From assembly GCF_001515305.1 (NCBI RefSeq), contig NZ_LNQV01000031.1, positions 1 to 52,096 of the forward strand: a stretch of DNA of 52,096 nucleotides, given 5' to 3'. Origin of the DNA: Aquitalea pelogenes. Lineage in GTDB: Bacteria; Pseudomonadota; Gammaproteobacteria; Burkholderiales; Chromobacteriaceae. Below, in pieces: positions 1-11,581 of this stretch. The translations under genes and the position numbers were made by a program. The notes beneath the pieces are model-generated. The model did no database searches. It saw nothing but the letters and a program-made list of their open reading frames with translations, and was not told the DNA's origin. Positions within the stretch are counted from its first letter, which is position 1, and every line of letters starts with the position of its first letter.

Positions 1-141
1 CCGATTGCCGCCTCCGCCACGCTGCGCGAGGCGCTGTCGGCCTTTGTCGCACGCCGGGTCAGCAGCCTGCCAGTGATCGATGCACAGGGTCAGCCCGCCG
101 GCGTGCTGCATTTTGCCGACTTGCTGCCGGGGGCCGCATGA
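1..141 (+). CDS. ABC transporter ATP-binding protein, C-terminal CBS-domain end (partial)
   Basis: Only the last 46 codons are present; the gene runs in from the left edge. The translated tail reads like the second half of a CBS domain (an [15 protein letters not shown]-type strand-turn-strand followed by a short helix). Its TGA overlaps the ATG of the next gene (ATGA, 138-141), so it is translationally coupled to an OpuCB/YehW-type permease. ATPases of the glycine-betaine/choline (OpuCA/YehX) family carry C-terminal CBS domains, which is why this identity is inferred. The ATPase motifs lie outside the window, so another CBS protein cannot be excluded. Confidence 0.6.
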   Translation, partial: PIAASATLREALSAFVARRVSSLPVIDAQGQPAGVLHFADLLPGAA

Positions 142-887
142 AGTCGCCCCGCCTGCCGGCAGCCGCCTTGTGGCTCAGCACTGGCCTGTTGCTGGCATTG
201 CTCTACCTGTTGCCGCACAGCGCCAGCCTGTTCGCCCGCCTGTTTCCCGAGGTGGAGCGCCCGCTTTATACCCAGGACAGTTTTGCCAGCCTGGTGCTGG
301 CGCATTTGCTGCTGGTGCTGGCTTCCAGCCTGATCGCCGTGCTGGGCGGGGGGGCGGCCGGCTTGCTGGTCAGCCGACCGGCCGGGCGCGAGTTCCGTCC
401 CTTGCTGGACAGTGTGCTGGCCATCAGCCAGGCGCTGCCGCCTGTGGCGGTACTGGCCATTGCCGCGCCGCTGATCGGCTTTGGCGAATGGCCGGCGCTG
501 ATTGCACTGGTACTGTACGGCCTGTTGCCGGTCACACAGGCCACCCTGGCCGGACTGGCCTCGGTGCCGGACAGTGTGCTGGAAGTGGCGCGTGGCCTGG
601 GCATGGGGCGCTGGCGCATCCTGTGGCAGGTGGAGCTGCCGCTGGCCGCGCCGGTGTTGCTGGCCGGTGTACGGACATCGGTGGTGATCAATATCGGCAC
701 GGCTGCCATTGCCTCTACCGTGGGGGCACGCACGCTGGGCCTGCCCATCATCGTCGGTCTGAGCGGTTTCAATACCGCCTATGTGCTGCAAGGCGCGCTG
801 CTGGTGGCCTTGCTGGCCATTGTTGCCGACCAGTTGTTCGACTGGCTGACCAGTCGCCTGTCGCCCCATGTCGCTGCCCAGCGCTAA
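138..887 (+). CDS. ABC transporter permease, osmoprotectant (OpuCB/ProW/YehW) type
   Basis: A 249-aa inner-membrane protein with an N-terminal membrane segment (about residues 12-28) and about five more hydrophobic stretches. The permease coupling loop is visible around residues 150-170 ([20 protein letters not shown]), the conserved EAA motif that docks to the ATPase. In this family the permease carries glycine betaine, choline or related quaternary amines across the inner membrane. It overlaps the upstream CBS-domain gene by four bases and the downstream PhnD-like gene by a few codons, so all three are probably one operon. The substrate cannot be read from the sequence; the binding protein usual for such systems must lie upstream of the window or elsewhere. 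Confidence 0.85.
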   Translation: MKSPRLPAAALWLSTGLLLALLYLLPHSASLFARLFPEVERPLYTQDSFASLVLAHLLLVLASSLIAVLGGGAAGLLVSRPAGREFRPLLDSVLAISQALPPVAVLAIAAPLIGFGEWPALIALVLYGLLPVTQATLAGLASVPDSVLEVARGLGMGRWRILWQVELPLAAPVLLAGVRTSVVINIGTAAIASTVGARTLGLPIIVGLSGFNTAYVLQGALLVALLAIVADQLFDWLTSRLSPHVAAQR

Positions 888-1679
888 GGCCATGCGCTGG
901 GCCAGCCTGCCGATGTACCCCTGGCCGCAGCCGCTGACCGAACAATACTGGCAGTGGCTGCGCCAGCGTCTGCAACAACTGGGCGAGCCAGCGCTGCCTG
1001 CCAGCCTTAGCTGGCCAGAGGATTATCTGGCGCACTGGCGTGAGCCGGGCATGCTGCTCAGCCAGAGTTGTGGCTATCCGGTTTCCACGCTCTTGCCGGA
1101 ACAGGTGCAGGTGCTGGGTGCATTTCATTATCAAGTGCCGGGCTGTGCCGACTGGCGTTACAGCAGTGCGCTGCTGGTCCGCAAGAGCGATGCCGGGCTT
1201 GCACTGGCTGATTTTCGTGGCCGGCGTGCCGTGTGCAATGAGCGGCATTCACAGTCGGGCTATCACGCCTTGCGCGCCGAAGTGGCCGCGCTTGCCGGGG
1301 TGCAACCCTTTTTTTCTCAAGTCAGGTTTTCCGGTTCACACCGCGCTTCGGCCGGCATGCTGGCGGCTGGCGAGGCGGATATCGCCGCGCTGGACTGTGT
1401 CAGCCATGCCCTGCTGGCCCGGCAACAGCCGGCACTGTTCGCGCAACTGGCCTGCATCGGCCATACCCGTTTGCAGCCCGGATTACCCTTGATCACGGCG
1501 GCATCTACCAGCGCGGCTAGCGTTGCGCGCTTGCGCCAGGCCATCAGCGACAGCCTGCAGGCGCCCGAACTACAGGATTTTTTCCGACTGGCGGCGATTA
1601 ACGGGTTCAGCCCGCTGGATCTGTCCGACTACGCCTGCATTGCAGATACTGCCGCACACTGGCGTGGCGCGGGCATGGC

Positions 1680-1689
<10 letters not shown>
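868..1689 (+). CDS. PhnD-like (phosphate/phosphonate family) substrate-binding-fold protein without signal peptide
   Basis: A 273-aa protein (265 aa if the internal ATG at 892 is used, which would remove the overlap with the permease gene). It resembles the PhnD/SsuA-like periplasmic-binding fold, with the phrases [20 protein letters not shown] and a [15 protein letters not shown] segment typical of this family. There is no N-terminal signal peptide or lipobox, so it may be cytoplasmic or a stand-alone ligand sensor rather than a transport binding protein. It follows an osmoprotectant-type permease, a family that normally uses a different binding protein. Its 3' end overlaps the 3' end of the convergent histidine kinase gene by ten bases. 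Confidence 0.7.
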
Positions 1690-4784
<3,095 letters not shown>

Positions 4785-4800
4785 GCCTGTCCTGCTGATT

Positions 4801-5924
4801 TCAATCTGTTTGCGCGATTTCACGCAGGGTGGTGATGGTCATGGTCTGGTTGTGCAGCCGGCTGGGCTGCCCCACGGCAAAGGGGCTGATTTCGCCATTG
4901 GAATAAAAACCGGCCAGCACCATCTGGCTGCCCAGTACGTCGGCCACGGCTTCCACTTCTTCATCCACCCGGTCGCCCATCACCAGCTTGCGTCCCACGC
5001 AGGATACCAGCAGCGCCAGGCTGTCTTGATGGCCTGCTCCGCCCCGCGCACCAGGCTGTCGGTGCCGGCATGCATCAGTTTCAGCTGGCTGCCGCTGGCC
5101 AGTTCACCGGCCAGTGTCAGGCTGCCATCCTGTTCGTTCATGCCCAGAATGGTGCGAATCACGCCCTGGTCTTCGCCGCTGCGTCCCAGCATGGCAAACG
5201 GAAACAGCAAGCCGCTGCCGGGCAGGCCGCTGGCGTATTCACCCAGATAGCGCTTGTACACTTCCAGCGCGGGTGCGCCATCCAGTTCGTACAGAATGTT
5301 CTGCTGGCAGCGACTGACCTGCCGTGCCGGGCCAAACGTGGTCCAGCCACCGCAGGAGCCATGTCCCACTTGCAACTGTCGTCCGTACAGGCCGACGGCC
5401 ACCAGCTGGTGATCGCTCCAGCCGGACTGATGCAGGGTGAAGGTCTGGCAGAAACGGCCATTATCGGCAGCCATGCCGCCCACCACCGGAACGGTATCGC
5501 CCAGTACCTGTTGCAGGCCATCCAGCAGGGCGGTGCCGTTGATATGGGTGCCGGGTGCCAGCAGCAAAAGCAGTTGCAAGTCATCCGCCTGCAAGGCCGT
5601 GGCCAGCCGTTGGCCTGCTGCCAGTGAATCCTGCATGCCATCCAGCAGGGTGATGGCACTGGCCACGCGGGTGTGGTCAAAGTGGATGGCCGTCAGTACG
5701 GCGCTGCCTTCTTCCACGCCCTGGCTGGCAATCTCGCCTGCGGTCGAACAGCCCAGCACCACACAGCCAGGCAAGGCCGCTGCCAGGCTGGAGAGCAACG
5801 TCCCCCCGTCAAAATAGTCGGGCGCGGCAAACACCAGCAGCAGCTGTGGTGCCAGCGTTTGTAGCGCGGCAAGCTGGTCGGGTGCTGGCTGGTCATGATG
5901 CAAGCTAAGCTGCTGTATCTGCAT
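4801..5924 (-). pseudogene. FIST-domain sensor protein (NosP-like), frameshifted near 5025
   Basis: The N-terminal frame runs from an ATG at 5924 (MQIQQLSLH...) through a FIST_N domain (CSTAGEIASQGVEEGSAV motif) into FIST_C. The frame breaks around 5022-5030, and the rest of FIST_C continues in another frame to a TGA at 4801 (SCVGRKLVMGDRVDEEV..., GFYSNGEISPF, LHNQTMT, all hallmark FIST_C motifs). Adding one base, for example making AA into AAA, restores a protein of about 374 aa. FIST proteins sense small ligands. Some, called NosP, are haem proteins that report nitric oxide to a co-cistronic histidine kinase, and the kinase here starts 16 bases after the stop. Haem binding cannot be judged from the sequence. 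A sequencing error is more likely than true gene loss because both halves are fully conserved. Confidence 0.8.
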
Positions 5925-6023
5925 GATGTGCTCTTGGCTGGGAGTTGGCCTGTCTTTGATTCTGGGCCATGGACGGGCAATGGCAAGGTGGATGTGTCGT
6001 GATGGACTATCGCAGCATTTGCG

Positions 6024-6057
6024 CCAAGCCGACATGACAATTGTCATGTCGGCTTGG
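6024..6057. repeat. 34-bp perfect palindrome
   Basis: Every base from 6024 to 6057 pairs with its partner around a centre between 6040 and 6041. The core is ATGACAATTGTCAT, flanked by CCAAGCCGAC and its complement. It can act as a dimeric operator or form a 17-bp hairpin or cruciform. Its right half begins the 65-bp direct repeat. The second copy of the repeat (6222 onward) keeps only the 14-bp core of the symmetry. Confidence 0.85.
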
Positions 6058-6098
6058 TAAAGCTCGGCGAGCCTTCGTAAAGAAGGCGAGGCTCCCTT
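6034..6098. repeat. 65-bp direct repeat, copy 1
   Basis: Identical base for base to 6222-6286 (offset 188). It starts with the 14-bp palindrome ATGACAATTGTCAT and later contains a small hairpin (GCCTTC, GTAAA loop, GAAGGC). It is non-coding. It may be a species-specific intergenic repeat or a duplicated regulatory element; no transposase or target-site duplication is visible. Confidence 0.85.
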
Positions 6099-6221
6099 TC
6101 AGGGAAAGGGCGGGGGGATTGGGATTCGATGGACAGGCTGCGGAATCAATCACTGGGTCGAAAGGCCCGGCTTGGCCGGGTCCGGTAGAATCGCACCAAA
6201 TCACTTTGTCAGCAGCCTGAG

Positions 6222-6286
6222 ATGACAATTGTCATGTCGGCTTGGTAAAGCTCGGCGAGCCTTCGTAAAGAAGGCGAGGCTCCCTT
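6222..6286. repeat. 65-bp direct repeat, copy 2
   Basis: Second perfect copy of 6034-6098, lying 66 bases before the nikR start codon. The identity of all 65 bases, in non-coding sequence 188 bases apart, points to recent duplication, gene conversion or strong constraint. Confidence 0.85.
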
Positions 6287-6352
6287 CGGGCCTGGTAAAC
6301 CCCAAACCGCCTTGGTCTGCTATGCTGCGGCACGGATTTTGTGGAGACAGGC

Positions 6353-6799
6353 ATGCAAAGACTCACCATTTCGCTGAGCGACGAGCTGGCACAGGCATTT
6401 GACGAATGGATGACCCGGCGCGGTTACAGCAGCCGGTCCGAGGCGGTGCGCGACATGCTGCGCCGCGAGCTGGGCGAGGACAATCTGGCCAGCGAGCAGG
6501 GTGGCCCCTGCGTGGCGGTGCTCAGCTATGTGTTTGATCATCACGAGCGGCAACTGTCCGCCCGGCTGACCGGCTTGCAGCACGACCACCACGACCTGGC
6601 GGTGGCCACCATGCATGCCCATATCAGTCATGAAGACTGTATCGAAACGGTAATCCTGCGCGGCGACAGTGGCGAGGTGGAAAGCTTTGCCCGTTCGGTG
6701 ATTGCCGAAACCGGGGTGCGCCACGGCCAGGTGCAGCTGATTCCGGTCAAGCCTTCAGCCAGCACGGGCCTGGGCTATCGCAAGAAATCCGGCCGCTGA
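6353..6799 (+). CDS. nikR: Nickel-responsive transcriptional regulator NikR
   Basis: A 148-aa ribbon-helix-helix repressor. The N-terminal DNA-binding arm (MQRLTISLSDELAQAFDEWM, then SRSEAVRDMLRREL) is followed by an ACT-like C-terminal metal domain. The nickel ligands of the Escherichia coli protein (H76, H87, H89, C95) line up with H77, H88, H90 and C96 here (QHDHHDL and MHAHISHEDC). The ATG at 6353 is chosen because GGAG lies eight bases upstream; an in-frame GTG at 6341 is possible. It is convergent with a metal ECF transporter operon, which it very likely represses when nickel is plentiful. Confidence 0.95.
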   Translation: MQRLTISLSDELAQAFDEWMTRRGYSSRSEAVRDMLRRELGEDNLASEQGGPCVAVLSYVFDHHERQLSARLTGLQHDHHDLAVATMHAHISHEDCIETVILRGDSGEVESFARSVIAETGVRHGQVQLIPVKPSASTGLGYRKKSGR

Positions 6800-6827
6800 T
6801 CCAGTTATTGCCTTAGTTATTGCCTTG

Positions 6828-7682
6828 CTAGGAGCGACCCATGCCGAAGCGGCGGTAGCGGCCAGCGTTGGTGCCATGGTCGTGTCGGTGGCCATGCTGG
6901 TGCGGATGGCTGTGCACCTGCCCGTCGGCATGGCGGTGCGGGTGAGCATGCAGCAAATGGGTGCGTGCCAGCAGGGCGTGGTCGGACAGGATGTCGGCCG
7001 GGCTGCCCTGTGCCGCCACCTGCCCGTCGGCCAGCACGATGACGTGGTCGGCAATGTCGGCCACGCTGTCCAGGTCGTGGGTGGCGGTGATGATGGTGCG
7101 CCCCTGTCCCTGGCTTTCCTGCAGAAAACGGATGACTTCGCTCTGGCTGGCCGGGTCCAGCGCGGCGGTGGGTTCGTCCAGCAACAGTACTTCGGGCTGC
7201 ATGATCAGCACCGAGGCCAGCGCCACCCGTTTGCGCTCGCCACCGGATAGCCGGTGTGGTGCGCGCTGTTGCAGATGGCTGATGCCAAACTGCTGCAAGC
7301 TGGCGTCAATCGCGCTGCGGATTTGCGCTTCCGGCCAGCCCAGTTGCAGCGGGCCGAAGGCCAGTTCGTCAAACACCGTGGGGTTGAACAGTTGCACGTC
7401 CGGGTTCTGGAACACCAGACCCACCCGGCGGCGAAACGCATAATGGCGGGTTTCATCCGCCAGTGCCGCCTCGCTCAGCACCTCGCCAAAGGCACGCAGC
7501 TCGCCTGCCGTGGCGAAATACAGCCCGTCCAGCAGACGCAGCAAGGTGGATTTGCCCGAGCCATTCGCCCCCAGCAGTGCCACCCGGCTACCAGCGGCAA
7601 CCTCCAGTGACACCGCGTGCAAGGCAGCATGCTGCTGATAGTGATAACTCACCCCGTCCAGGGCAAAAACCGGTGTGCTCAT
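6828..7682 (-). CDS. cbiO: Nickel/cobalt ECF transporter ATP-binding protein (CbiO/NikO) with His-rich tail
   Basis: A 284-aa ABC ATPase. Walker A is GANGSGKST, the signature is LSGGERKR, Walker B is VLLLDEPTAALD, and the switch His is in TATHDLD. The ATG at 7682 overlaps the stop of cbiQ (ATGA), so a longer upstream frame is rejected. The last 40 or so residues are unusual: after the ATPase core there is a tail with about a dozen histidines (HAHPHRHADGQVHSHPHQ and onward), which looks like a metal-binding or storage segment. Together with CbiQ and CbiM it energises uptake of Ni2+ or Co2+. The neighbouring nikR favours nickel. Confidence 0.93.
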   Translation of the reverse strand: MSTPVFALDGVSYHYQQHAALHAVSLEVAAGSRVALLGANGSGKSTLLRLLDGLYFATAGELRAFGEVLSEAALADETRHYAFRRRVGLVFQNPDVQLFNPTVFDELAFGPLQLGWPEAQIRSAIDASLQQFGISHLQQRAPHRLSGGERKRVALASVLIMQPEVLLLDEPTAALDPASQSEVIRFLQESQGQGRTIITATHDLDSVADIADHVIVLADGQVAAQGSPADILSDHALLARTHLLHAHPHRHADGQVHSHPHQHGHRHDHGTNAGRYRRFGMGRS

Positions 7683-8530
7683 GCGTGATTCCAGACAATG
7701 ACCAGGGGCAGCGCCAAGGCCAGCAGCAGCGCGCACCAGTCGCGCTTGCGGGTGTGAAAATTGTGCAGCAGGTAAACCTCGCCCCGATAGCCGCGTGACA
7801 CCATGGCCATGTGCACCTCGTTACTGAGCTGCAAGGCCTTGCCCAGCAGCACGCCGCTGGTGCTGGCCACCAGCTGGCGGGCCATGCGGCCCGATGGCGG
7901 AGCCAGCAGGCGGCTGCGGCGCGCTTCGAACATCTGGCTGGCGGTTTGCAACAGCACAAACACATAGCGATGCGTCATGCCCAGCAATGCCACCAGCAGC
8001 ACCGGCACGCCCAGGCTGCGCATGGCCTTGAGCACATGCATCCACGGCGTGGTCAGCATCAGCAGCAGGGCAAAGCTGGCCGAAACTTCGGCCCGGCCCA
8101 GCAAAAAGGCGGCGCTGGACAGCCCTTGCCGGGTGATGTGCCAGTGCAGCAGCGGCAGGGTGAGCAACCGTTCACCCGGCACCATGAAGATGGCAGGCAG
8201 GGCCAGCATGCCGCTGAACAGCAGCACGCTCAGCCATGCCTGGCGGTACAAGCGGGATAGCGAGATTTGCGATGCCAGCGCCAGCACTACCGCCAGCACA
8301 AACAGCAGTAGCAGCGTGGTGAGCTGGCTTGCCAGCAGGGTGGCGGCCAGCACCGCCAGCAAGGACAGCAGCTTGATGCGCGGGTCCAGTTGTTGCAGCA
8401 GGCCGGGTGTGGCGCTGATGGCTTCGGCATCCAGCGCATGCTCCATTACCTGCTGCAAGCCATGCACCATGCGCTCGGCAATATTGCCGTGATGGCGGTG
8501 CTTGCCGGCCAGAAACGATTGTTCACTCAC
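7679..8530 (-). CDS. cbiQ: Nickel/cobalt ECF transporter transmembrane protein (CbiQ/NikQ)
   Basis: A 283-aa membrane protein starting at a GTG (8530) that overlaps the TGA of the preceding cbiM/N frame (GTGA). After a short hydrophilic N-terminus it has a LDPRIKLLSLLAVLAATLL segment, the usual CbiQ entry motif, then four to five membrane helices. Coupling-helix sequences with small residues and arginine (EARRSRLL) lie in the cytoplasmic loop that contacts the ATPase. It sits between CbiM and CbiO with four-base overlaps on both sides, so the three are translationally coupled. Confidence 0.92.
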   Translation of the reverse strand: MSEQSFLAGKHRHHGNIAERMVHGLQQVMEHALDAEAISATPGLLQQLDPRIKLLSLLAVLAATLLASQLTTLLLLFVLAVVLALASQISLSRLYRQAWLSVLLFSGMLALPAIFMVPGERLLTLPLLHWHITRQGLSSAAFLLGRAEVSASFALLLMLTTPWMHVLKAMRSLGVPVLLVALLGMTHRYVFVLLQTASQMFEARRSRLLAPPSGRMARQLVASTSGVLLGKALQLSNEVHMAMVSRGYRGEVYLLHNFHTRKRDWCALLLALALPLVIVWNHA

Positions 8531-9584
8531 TGCGGCAGGCCACGCTTGCCACCCAGCCGGGCCAGCAGCAACAGGCACAGCAGGATCAACCCGGCACCAA
8601 ACACGGCGGACAGCACATAGCCAAAGGCCGGGCTGTGAATGAAGGCCGGGGCATAGTCGGGGAAGGGGGCGGACCACAAACCGGCCAGTCTGGACAGGCC
8701 CTCCGGAGCGCTATCCGGCAAGGCATGCAGGCCAGATGCCCGGATGATTTCCTGACGGCAGCCGGGTTGGCAAAGTCTTCCGCACCCCATTCCCCCCAGG
8801 CGGTTCCGGCTGCCAGCAGGCCCAGCGGCGACAAAATCATCAGCCCGGCCAGGCCATACCACAGCTGACGCACGCTGCTGCCCTGACGGCTGCCTGCCGT
8901 GGTGATGTTGGCAGAACCGGCTAGCAAGGCCGGATGAGCGCGTTGCAGATAAGCCACCAGACCGGCACTGAGCAGCATTTCCGCCAGCCCGGCAAAACTC
9001 AGGTGGCCAATCATCATGGCCGGAATGGCCACCGACAGCGGATAAGGCGCGTACAGCGGGGTGCCGCTGGCGTCGTGAAACAGCATGGGTTGCACGCCGA
9101 ATTCGATGGCGGCCAGCAGGGCGGAAGCATTGATGGCGAGATAACCGGCTACCCCGGCTGCCACCACGCGGCGGCGCGAGGCCAGCGGCGCACCGGCAGC
9201 CAGCAGGCGATAACTGCCCCAGGCCACCAGCGAACCGACGATGGCCATGTTCAGGCTGTTGGCAGCAAAACTGCTGATGCCGCCATCACCAAAAAACAGC
9301 GCCTGAATCAGCAAGGCCAGCGAGATGGCAATGATGGAGGCCCACGGCCCCAGCACGATGCTGACAATGCCCATGCCCACCGCATGGCCGCTGGTGCCGC
9401 CGGGCAGGGGCAGGTTGAACATCATGATGACAAAGCTGAAGGCGGAGAACACGGCAAACAATGGCACCAGCCGGGTGTGCAGCAGGCGTTTGGCACGCTG
9501 GTAGGCCAGCAGCCAGAACGGCAGGGCAATGGCCAGGGTCACGGCGCAGGTGGACGGGCTGAGATAACCATCTGGAATGTGCAT
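8527..9584 (-). pseudogene. cbiM: Nickel/cobalt ECF transporter substrate-binding subunit CbiM with CbiN/PDGLE-like tail, frameshifted near 8757
   Basis: It starts at 9584 with MHIPDGYLSP. The N-terminal Met-His of CbiM/NikM is a metal ligand, so the start is well supported, and AAGG lies upstream. Six to seven membrane helices follow, with NLPLPGGTSGHAVG as the family hallmark. The frame breaks around 8753-8762, just after EDFANPAA. The other frame continues as RQEIIRASGLHALPD..., ending in a single helix and GGKRGLPQ, typical of the CbiN/PDGLE-like region fused to this family. Restoring one C (CC to CCC) gives a continuous protein of about 352 aa. It is the first gene of the operon and the specificity subunit. 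Confidence 0.85.
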
Positions 9585-9850
9585 GCGCTTGCCTTTCTCG
9601 GGCCTGTCACCGGAAAACATGGTGCAGGCTGTGTATGAATATTTTTGAAAATGTATGAAATCTTAGCAAGACTCATGCCATCTGTCATGACGCTGTCAGT
9701 GCTGCCGGACGGGGCGTGCAGCGTGAAGCTGCGGGCTGTAAAGCGGTTGGCGGTGAGGGCTGGCGATGCAGGTGGGGGTGGAAAGCGGCTATGCAGTGCT
9801 GCACCAAAGCGAGCAGTACCTGACCGTTCTGGTGCATGCCGGGGTGGGTT
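9585..9850. promoter_or_regulatory. cbiM upstream region with GTATGA repeats (candidate NikR operator)
   Basis: An AT-rich patch at 9631-9665 stands out from its GC-rich surroundings. It contains GTATGA twice (9633-9638 and 9653-9658, 20 bases apart) and TCATGC at 9673-9678. NikR of E. coli binds GTATGA-N16-TCATAC. The second GTATGA and TCATGC here are separated by 14 bases, so the match is imperfect. Location upstream of the nickel transporter is what makes it a candidate. No cobalamin riboswitch was recognised. Confidence 0.35.
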
Positions 9851-10852
9851 TCAGCCTGCGCCCTGGGCTTCGATTTCCACCAGCAGGTCGGCACGGCAGA
9901 TGTCCGCCTGCACATACACCACGCGGCTGTCTTCGCCCAGCTGTGCCAGTACCGCCGCACGCACGGCGGGATAGTCGGCGGCATGGCGGACATACACCCG
10001 GTAGTCCAGCCCGGCAAGGGTGAAGGGCTGACGCGGCTGCTGACGGTTGGCCTGTTCCAGCAGGATGGCGATATTGGCAAAGGTTTCCGCGGTTTGTGCG
10101 GCCACATCACCTACATGCACGGTAAGGTGGCCAATAATGCTGGCGGTGCCGGAAATGAACAGCCATTGCGCGCCAGGCTGACCGGCCAGCGCGGCGCGGC
10201 TGAAGGTGGGGCTCACCGGGCCGTATTGCTGCGGGTAGGCAAAGGCGCTGACCTGGCGCGGGTTCTCGATGGGCAAGGCAGGGCTGTCTGCTGCCAGAAA
10301 GGCAATGCTGACCGGGCCATCTGCCGTCCCCAGCGCACAGGCGGCCGGACTGCCATGCACCGGACGCCGGCTGCCCGCAAAAGCCTGATGGCGGCCGATA
10401 TTGAACTGGCGGTAGCGCTCCATGCCGTGCTCCTCGACATTGATGCGCGGAATGTAATTCCACACTCGCCACAGGTGCGGGCAGTGCTGTGCGTCCAGCA
10501 GGGCAAACAGCTGGCGGTAGGCGCTCTCGGCCAGTGTCTGCAAGGCCGTGGCTCCGTCCTGCATGGCAAACTGCCCTTCATCCAGTGTGATGACGCCAAA
10601 CAGCAGGCCGCCTGCGCGACGGTAATGAATGTCGTGGAAGCGGCCATCCTGCGCTGGCAGGCTGGTGTGCCAGACTTCCTGCATGCCCGCCGTAGCCGGG
10701 CCCAGCACCGGCATCCGCACGGATTGCAAGGGCCAGTCCGGCTGCTGATCATCCCGGCCCAGCCGGCACATGCCCAGAATCTGTGCAGGAGCGATAGCCA
10801 TCGGACCAAGCGGATGAGGGGAGGTGTAGTGCAAACGGGTATCTGGGTACAT
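9851..10852 (-). CDS. Chorismatase (XanB2/FkbO/Hyg5 family), hydroxybenzoate-forming
   Basis: About 333 aa from the ATG at 10852; a TTG at 10885 would add 11 residues. Neither has a good ribosome binding site. It reads as a chorismatase: an N-terminal half with HYTSPHPLG and WNYIPRIN, then an RidA/YjgF-like C-terminal half (ISGTASIIGHLTVHVGDVAAQT, ending VYVQADICRADLLVEIEA). Family members hydrolyse chorismate. XanB2 of Xanthomonas makes 3- and 4-hydroxybenzoate, the former being the xanthomonadin starter. Here it lies beside an aryl polyene locus with no ammonia lyase, so it probably makes the aryl starter. It follows a PAP2 gene on the same strand. Which hydroxybenzoate isomer it makes cannot be read by eye. 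Confidence 0.82.
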   Translation of the reverse strand: MYPDTRLHYTSPHPLGPMAIAPAQILGMCRLGRDDQQPDWPLQSVRMPVLGPATAGMQEVWHTSLPAQDGRFHDIHYRRAGGLLFGVITLDEGQFAMQDGATALQTLAESAYRQLFALLDAQHCPHLWRVWNYIPRINVEEHGMERYRQFNIGRHQAFAGSRRPVHGSPAACALGTADGPVSIAFLAADSPALPIENPRQVSAFAYPQQYGPVSPTFSRAALAGQPGAQWLFISGTASIIGHLTVHVGDVAAQTAETFANIAILLEQANRQQPRQPFTLAGLDYRVYVRHAADYPAVRAAVLAQLGEDSRVVYVQADICRADLLVEIEAQGAG

Positions 10853-10891
10853 GCTGCCAGCTGCTGTAAGGGAGGTTGTCGACAAAAGGGT

Positions 10892-11581
10892 TTAACGGCC
10901 AGACGGCGCGCCACGATCCAGCTGCATGGCATGCGCACGCAAGCGTACCAGCCATGCACTGCCAAGGCCCAGCAGGGTACCTGCCAGCACATCCAGTGCC
11001 ACATGCTGCTTTACCGCCAGGGTGGAGTAGGCAATGGCCACACACCACAGCAGGTTCAGTCCTTGCAGCGCACGCCCCCAGTGCAGCACCTTCAGGCGCC
11101 AGTGCAGCCAGACACCGGAAAATACCGCAGTTGCCACATGCAGCGACGGGAAGGCATTACCTGCCGTATCCACGTTTTTCAGAAAGGCCACACCGGGATA
11201 TTGCTGCCAGTCGATGTCTGGCGGGGCAATGGCATTGGGCCAGAAATAAAACACCAGCAGTCCGCTGAGGCAGGGCAGCGCCACTTTGTAGCCGTAACGG
11301 ATGATTTCACGGTGTGACAGCATCAACACCGGTGGCAGCGACACATAAACCCACAGCGACAGGTAAACCGGCAAGGCCCAGGGCTGAAACGGCAGCCAGC
11401 GGTCCAGAGCACTGGCTGGCACGATATGGACTGCGCCAGCCGGGTGATGCAGCAGGTAAACATAGGCGACAAAAAACAGCAGGGTAAAACCCATGGTGCC
11501 GAACATCTTGAACCAGAAGTGGGTCAGCGCCGTTTCAAGCATTCCGGCTGTGCCATTGATGTTTGTCATGCCCTTGTTCAA
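10892..11581 (-). CDS. PAP2-superfamily membrane phosphatase (inositol-phosphorylceramide-synthase-like)
   Basis: A membrane protein of about 229 aa with roughly six hydrophobic segments. The PAP2 active-site pieces PSLHVAT and KQHVALDVLAG (His-x3-Asp) are present; the first motif (KxxxxxxRP) is not obvious, as in Aur1-like members. Such enzymes remove or transfer lipid phosphate groups on the outer face of the inner membrane. Start choice is uncertain: a strong AGGAGG lies just before a TTG at 11581, a later ATG is at 11569, and the longest frame starts at 11599 upstream of that AGGAGG. It is divergent from the polyene operon and is followed after about 40 bases by the chorismatase gene. A role in polyene-lipid processing is only an inference. 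Confidence 0.8.
   Translation of the reverse strand: MNKGMTNINGTAGMLETALTHFWFKMFGTMGFTLLFFVAYVYLLHHPAGAVHIVPASALDRWLPFQPWALPVYLSLWVYVSLPPVLMLSHREIIRYGYKVALPCLSGLLVFYFWPNAIAPPDIDWQQYPGVAFLKNVDTAGNAFPSLHVATAVFSGVWLHWRLKVLHWGRALQGLNLLWCVAIAYSTLAVKQHVALDVLAGTLLGLGSAWLVRLRAHAMQLDRGAPSGR

Larger units (their letters stand above)
5925..6352. other. 428-bp divergent intergenic region with repeats
   Basis: No credible coding frame is present. This region separates the FIST/kinase operon (leftward) from nikR (rightward). It holds a 34-bp palindrome (6024-6057), two copies of a 65-bp direct repeat (6034-6098 and 6222-6286), a perfect 7-bp-stem hairpin at 6094-6110 and a GC-rich hairpin around 6164-6183. 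Promoters for both operons must lie here, but no strong -35/-10 pair stands out. Confidence 0.7.

Noticed and set aside
4801-4998. Small separate gene of 65 codons after the FIST gene
   Set aside because: Its sequence is the conserved end of the FIST_C domain, so it is the out-of-frame tail of the same gene.
5015-5035. Programmed -1 frameshifting in the FIST gene
   Set aside because: No slippery heptamer is visible, and four other genes show the same one-base deficit, which points to sequence error.
6034-6286. CRISPR-like repeat pair
   Set aside because: Only two copies, 65 bases each, 123 bases apart, with no spacer regularity and no cas genes.
9836-11317. Open frame of 493 codons antisense to the chorismatase and PAP2 genes
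   Set aside because: No motifs and it spans two well-supported opposite genes.
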